DNA from: Gorillibacterium massiliense
GTDB lineage: Bacteria > Bacillota > Bacilli > Paenibacillales > NBRC-103111
Length of the DNA stretch: 47,151 bases
Reading direction: 5' to 3'
NCBI RefSeq assembly: GCF_000455485.1
Contig: NZ_CBQR020000173.1
Coordinates: 1 to 47,151 of the forward strand
The position numbers and the translations under genes are program-made. The notes under the pieces were generated by a model, which ran no database searches, had not been told where the DNA came from, and saw only the letters and a program-made list of their open reading frames with translations. Below are positions 44,873 to 47,151 of this stretch, in pieces (within the stretch, counting starts at the first letter, position 1; each line of letters starts with the position of its first letter).

Positions 44873-46114
44873 CTAGACTGCTGCTTGCACGGAGCCGATG
44901 CGGATAGCCGCTCTTCTTGCACTGATCAGGAAGATGAGTGCGATCATCATGGCACAAGCTGATCCGATGAACATCGCCGGCGCGCCGAACGCGTCCATGC
45001 AGCCGCCGAGAATGGCGGGGCCGACGGTTGAAGCGATGGAAGAGAACAAGTAGTAGAGACCTGTGTACAAGCCGATGCGCCCAGGTCCGGCGAAACTGAC
45101 TACAAGAGGATAGGAGTGAATGTTGACGAGAGCCCAGAAAACCCCGCCTGCCAGCAAAATTCCTCTCATTACGGAGACATCGTCAATGAAGAAGAGCAGG
45201 ATGAAAAGAGCACTCAATCCGCTAATACCGGTGATGATGGTGCGGACTCTGCCGAATTTTTTAGCTAAAAAGCCGCTGGGCACGGCGAAGAGGATAAAGG
45301 CAAGGCTGAAGAAGCCGATGGTCAGGGTGGCGGAGCTTTCGCTCAGGCCCATGTACTCGACCCCGTAGGTTGTAAATTGGGCTTCGACACCGCTGTACCC
45401 GACGAACCAGAAAAAAATCGCGAGCAAAATTAGCAGTGCGGACCGGTCCTTATCCGTCAAAACCTTTGCCAGCCCTTTTATAATGCCCGTCGTGTTTTGA
45501 TTGTCCTCGGGAGCTGCTGAAGTATCCTCGTAAACGGCGTCGCGGGTTTTCTTTTTCAGGTAAAAGACAAGTACGAGAACCACCGCGAGGAGAACGATTC
45601 CACCTATGTAAAATGGAAGTGGTTTGTTATGGTCGTACAGCTTGCTTAGAACGAAAAGCGTGATGAGCGAACCGATGCCTCCCATCAGGTTGATAATGCC
45701 ATTGGCTTGGCTGCGCCGGTCTGGGGGAGTGAAGTCGGGCATGAGGGAGATGGTGGGCGCCCGGAAAAGCGTCATACACAGCAGAAAGCCGACATCAATA
45801 GCGATGAGCGTGCCGAGGTTAAGATAGTGGGGCATGATAAACAAAAATAATGCAGCTAGCGGCATCCCGATGAGCAGAAACGGAAGCCGTTTGCCGAAGC
45901 GGGTGTCCAGCCGGTCGCTGTACGCTCCGATGATGGGGATGAGGAAAATATTCGCCAGGTTGTCCAGCCCCATGATGGAGCCGCGCAGTGCCTTGGATTC
46001 AATGAAATCTCCGAGCATCAGCGGCATGAAGGAGTTGTACAACTGCCAAACGATGGAGATGGAGAAGAACCCTAACCCGATAATGAAAATGCGCGGGTAC
46101 GAAAAAGACTTCAT
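44873..46114 (-). CDS. Major facilitator superfamily transporter
   Basis: 413 residues with 12 predicted membrane helices. The loop between helices 2 and 3 reads GAYSDRLDTRFGKRLPFLLIG, the MFS motif A in the form seen in sugar-cation symporters of the MelB/SUT type. Start ATG 46114 overlaps the stop of the preceding gene (ATGA), with TGGAGGAGC upstream, so it is translationally coupled to the phosphodiesterase. The shared operon suggests uptake of a glycerophosphodiester or export/import of a sugar linked to it; substrate is not shown by the sequence. Confidence 0.88.
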   Translation of the reverse strand: MKSFSYPRIFIIGLGFFSISIVWQLYNSFMPLMLGDFIESKALRGSIMGLDNLANIFLIPIIGAYSDRLDTRFGKRLPFLLIGMPLAALFLFIMPHYLNLGTLIAIDVGFLLCMTLFRAPTISLMPDFTPPDRRSQANGIINLMGGIGSLITLFVLSKLYDHNKPLPFYIGGIVLLAVVLVLVFYLKKKTRDAVYEDTSAAPEDNQNTTGIIKGLAKVLTDKDRSALLILLAIFFWFVGYSGVEAQFTTYGVEYMGLSESSATLTIGFFSLAFILFAVPSGFLAKKFGRVRTIITGISGLSALFILLFFIDDVSVMRGILLAGGVFWALVNIHSYPLVVSFAGPGRIGLYTGLYYLFSSIASTVGPAILGGCMDAFGAPAMFIGSACAMMIALIFLISARRAAIRIGSVQAAV

Positions 46115-46845
46115 GCGCGCTCCTCCAAAATGGATTTCATCAGCGCGGGATAGTTGGTAATGACGGCATCGACGCCTAAGGCGATCATGCGGCGCAGGTC
46201 CTTTTCCGCATTTACGGTATAGGGCCTGATTTTCATTCCGGCATGATGGGTGCCTTCGACGATTTCCGGATAGACGCTCAGATAGATGGGATGAAGCCCG
46301 TTAGCCTGAACGGTGGCGGCATAGTTCCATGGCTCGTAGAGTCCTTCGTGGTAAAGAATCGCCCGTTCGATTTCGGGGGCGAGTCCGGCCAGCTTCACCA
46401 GGCTGTAGTGATTGAAGGAAGAGAAGATCACTCGATCTTCCATACCGTATTTTTTCACAAGGGCGATTGCTTTTTCTTCCATACCTTCATAAAGGATAAT
46501 TCCATTCTTCAGCTCGATGTTCAATTGGAGGTTTGTCGGGGCTAGCAGTTCCAACACTTCCGTCAGCAGAGGAACGGGTTCACCTTTGTAGGTGGTGAAA
46601 CTATGGCTTGCATCGAGACGAATAATTTCTGCTGAGGTGTGATGGGCAACCAGCCCATGGCCGTTTGTGGTGCGGTCCAGCGTTTCGTCGTGGATCACGA
46701 CAAGCTCTCTGTCCCGGGTCATTTGAATATCCAGCTCGATGCCGTCCGCTCCTTGCTCCATCGCCAGACGGAAGGCGGCCATCGTATTCTCGGGGGCATC
46801 CCCGGAAGCTCCTCTGTGGGCAAAAATGAAGGTTCTGCTGTTCAT
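46111..46845 (-). CDS. Glycerophosphodiester phosphodiesterase
   Basis: 244 residues, no signal peptide, cytoplasmic GDPD barrel. Catalytic signatures: FAHRGASGDAPENT (about residues 8-21), GIELDIQMTRD with metal-binding Glu and Asp, and VIHDETLDRTTNG with the second catalytic His. It hydrolyses glycerophosphodiesters to glycerol-3-phosphate and an alcohol. Start ATG 46845 with AGGAGAGGGG upstream. First gene of the two-gene operon with the MFS transporter. Confidence 0.92.
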   Translation of the reverse strand: MNSRTFIFAHRGASGDAPENTMAAFRLAMEQGADGIELDIQMTRDRELVVIHDETLDRTTNGHGLVAHHTSAEIIRLDASHSFTTYKGEPVPLLTEVLELLAPTNLQLNIELKNGIILYEGMEEKAIALVKKYGMEDRVIFSSFNHYSLVKLAGLAPEIERAILYHEGLYEPWNYAATVQANGLHPIYLSVYPEIVEGTHHAGMKIRPYTVNAEKDLRRMIALGVDAVITNYPALMKSILEERA

Positions 46846-46887
46846 TGCCTATTCCCCTCTCCTATGCTTTATCGTCAACGAAATATC

Positions 46888-46911
46888 ATGAAAACGGCTT
46901 CTTTCATTATA
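46888..46911 (-). promoter_or_regulatory. Candidate -10 and cre site before the phosphodiesterase operon
   Basis: On the minus strand TATAAT (46911-46906); just downstream, overlapping the expected start point, the plus strand reads ATGAAAACGGCTTCT (46888-46902), one mismatch from WTGNAANCGNWNNCW. No good -35 is seen. Such a position would allow CcpA repression. Confidence 0.4.
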
Positions 46912-47151
46912 GCGGAAAAGGGTTTGTAGGTTTGTTTTTTTTCTGATAATTGGCTTCTTCATCACTTCGTCTGTTAATGTGAATGGCTCTTGTCTCATAT
47001 CGATATTAATTCATGAGAGTAGAATGTTAAAAAAAACCAGTTGCTTCAATAGAGAAAACGTGATACATTAGTTCTCGGCCCTAAAACGCTCCACTACATG
47101 AAATAAGGATTGCAGCGGAAAGTTGAAAAGCTGGAAAAAATTACAGCTTGC
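46912..47151. other. AT-rich right end without a visible gene
   Basis: No credible open frame, RNA gene or terminator was seen in the last 240 bases. A poly-A/T run at 46931-46940 and AAAAAAAA near 47030 are the only notable features. Confidence 0.5.

Overview
The window looks like a piece of a Gram-positive, spore-forming Bacillota chromosome, most likely Paenibacillus or a close relative. The reasons are strong AGGAGG-type ribosome binding sites with frequent TTG and GTG starts, sdhC-sdhA-sdhB order with a cytochrome b558-type anchor, KtrAB potassium uptake, a HelD-type helicase, and two carbohydrate ABC systems of the LplB/LplC (YtcP) plus large lipoprotein type, each beside hemicellulose enzymes. 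No rRNA, tRNA, CRISPR array, transposase or phage gene was seen.

Left part (1-13.6 kb), housekeeping. A membrane protein broken by a frameshift at an A7 run runs off the left edge. Then come ktrB-ktrA and a cation/proton antiporter (ion homeostasis), an ECF sigma factor with an autoregulatory-type promoter and its presumed membrane anti-sigma partner, a LysR regulator divergent from sdhCAB, and a helD gene split by a one-base frameshift.

Middle (13.6-18.4 kb). A gene-free stretch carries hairpins and two terminator-like structures. It is followed by a tight five-gene block: ABC ATPase, ABC-2 permease, a secreted/anchored Ig-like protein, an OmpR-type response regulator and a histidine kinase. 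It looks more AT-rich than its surroundings.

Right part (18.3-44.7 kb), a hemicellulose (glucuronoarabinoxylan) utilisation region. Module 1, on the minus strand, has two GH43 enzymes and an LplB/LplC/lipoprotein importer, with a divergent AraC regulator. A nearly identical 21-bp sequence lies upstream of both the GH43 pair and the importer, so both units probably answer to the same regulator. Module 2 is an AraC regulator with a large GH2 enzyme. Module 3, on the plus strand, is a GH3 xylosidase-type enzyme, GH67 alpha-glucuronidase, two permeases and a lipoprotein, a variant of the aldouronate-utilisation cluster known from Paenibacillus. A cupin protein, a LacI regulator and a GH2 beta-mannosidase with an in-frame TAG follow. 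A remnant of another GH43 gene sits at 18.4 kb. Candidate CcpA (cre) sites precede the importer of module 1, module 3 and the last operon.

Right end (44.8-47.1 kb). A glycerophosphodiester phosphodiesterase and an MFS transporter overlap as a two-gene operon. Three genes (membrane protein, helD, mannosidase) are disrupted. Two of these are at A-rich runs and could be sequencing errors; the third is a clean Trp-to-stop change.
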